From contig JAHBMJ010000283.1 in the NCBI GenBank assembly GCA_018398765.1, positions 1 to 15,791 of the forward strand: 15,791 nt of DNA, read 5' to 3'. Positions within the stretch are counted from its first letter, which is position 1, and the number at the start of each line of letters is the position of its first letter. The DNA is from Chromera velia (Eukaryota > Sar > Chromeraceae). Position numbers and translations under genes: made by a program. Below, piece after piece: positions 15,609-15,791 of this stretch. Below the pieces are notes generated by a model. That model was not told where the DNA came from. It did not search any database and saw nothing but the letters and a program-made list of their open reading frames with translations.

Positions 15609-15791
15609 GTGGGTAACTCTCCCCTGTCCCTCGTGCTCTCGTCCCCTTCCTTCCTTCCTCCCTCCCTCCCTTCCGTCCGTCCGCCCGTCCATCCATCCAT
15701 CCTTCCTTCCTCCCTCCCTTCCGTCCGTCCGCCCATCCATCCATCCTTCCATCGTTCCATCCTTCCCTTTCCTCCTTCCTCCCTCCCTCCC
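15609..15791 (+). other. Start of oligoribonuclease intron 1, runs off window
   Basis: The exon ends ...EMVE at a GTGGGT donor; known oligoribonucleases continue with Gly-Pro here, which fits a phase-0 break. A competing donor (GTAACT at 15613) would add residues that do not match the family. From about 15640 the sequence is almost pure C/T with G only in CCGT units, clearly not coding. Confidence 0.65.
15645..15791 (+). repeat. Pyrimidine tetranucleotide array with higher-order duplication
   Basis: CCTT, CCTC, CCGT, CCGCC and CCAT units follow in a fixed order, and the whole order repeats: a block starting near 15648 recurs about 50 bp later near 15700, with small length differences. This is a simple-repeat minisatellite inside an intron and it continues past the window edge. 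Confidence 0.85.

Overview
The window looks like a piece of nuclear genome from a eukaryotic microbe, most likely an alga with a complex (secondary) plastid. A chromerid such as Chromera velia is my best guess, but this is inference from style and not proven. The reasons are: protein genes interrupted by clean GT-AG introns of about 200 to 700 bp; long gene-poor spacers full of microsatellites and pyrimidine-rich DNA; an LTR retroelement; and, at the right edge, a gene whose product starts with a signal peptide followed by a Ser-rich, plastid-transit-like stretch. One N inside a poly-G run points to a draft assembly.

Layout, left to right. (1) 1-630 is intergenic, with short hairpins and CTAG-containing repeats. 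(2) 631-2052 (-) is an intronless gene for a divergent SAM-dependent methyltransferase. (3) 2053-2516 is a divergent promoter region. (4) 2517-4901 (+) is a two-exon gene for a 558-residue protein with papain-like Gln/Cys and His motifs but no recognisable catalytic Asn; its 708-bp intron holds a minisatellite of five 34-bp copies. (5) 4902-8615 has no gene I can support: a pyrimidine-rich, microsatellite-rich part, then an AT-rich, CTAG-rich island, then more spacer. (6) 8616-10405 (-) is a four-exon gene for a 332-residue zinc-free medium-chain reductase (quinone/enone oxidoreductase type), rebuilt exon by exon. (7) 10406-11234 is spacer with hairpins and a short direct repeat. (8) 11235-13995 is a 2.76-kb LTR retroelement, with two 359-bp LTRs, a 4-bp target duplication, a polypurine tract, and an internal frame for a charged, repeat-bearing protein split by one TAG. 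It shows no reverse transcriptase or integrase, so it is non-autonomous. (9) 13996-14843 is upstream spacer with a long imperfect hairpin. (10) 14844-15608 (+) is the first exon of an oligoribonuclease (DEDDh exonuclease) with a long organelle-type leader; the gene runs off the right edge through an intron made of CCTT/CCAT/CCGT-type repeats.

The four genes do not form an obvious pathway; they look like independent housekeeping or lineage-specific genes. The more unusual material is the oligoribonuclease leader and its duplicated motif, the divergent papain-like protein, and the non-autonomous retroelement with CpG-biased LTR decay. I saw no CRISPR array, rRNA or convincing tRNA.
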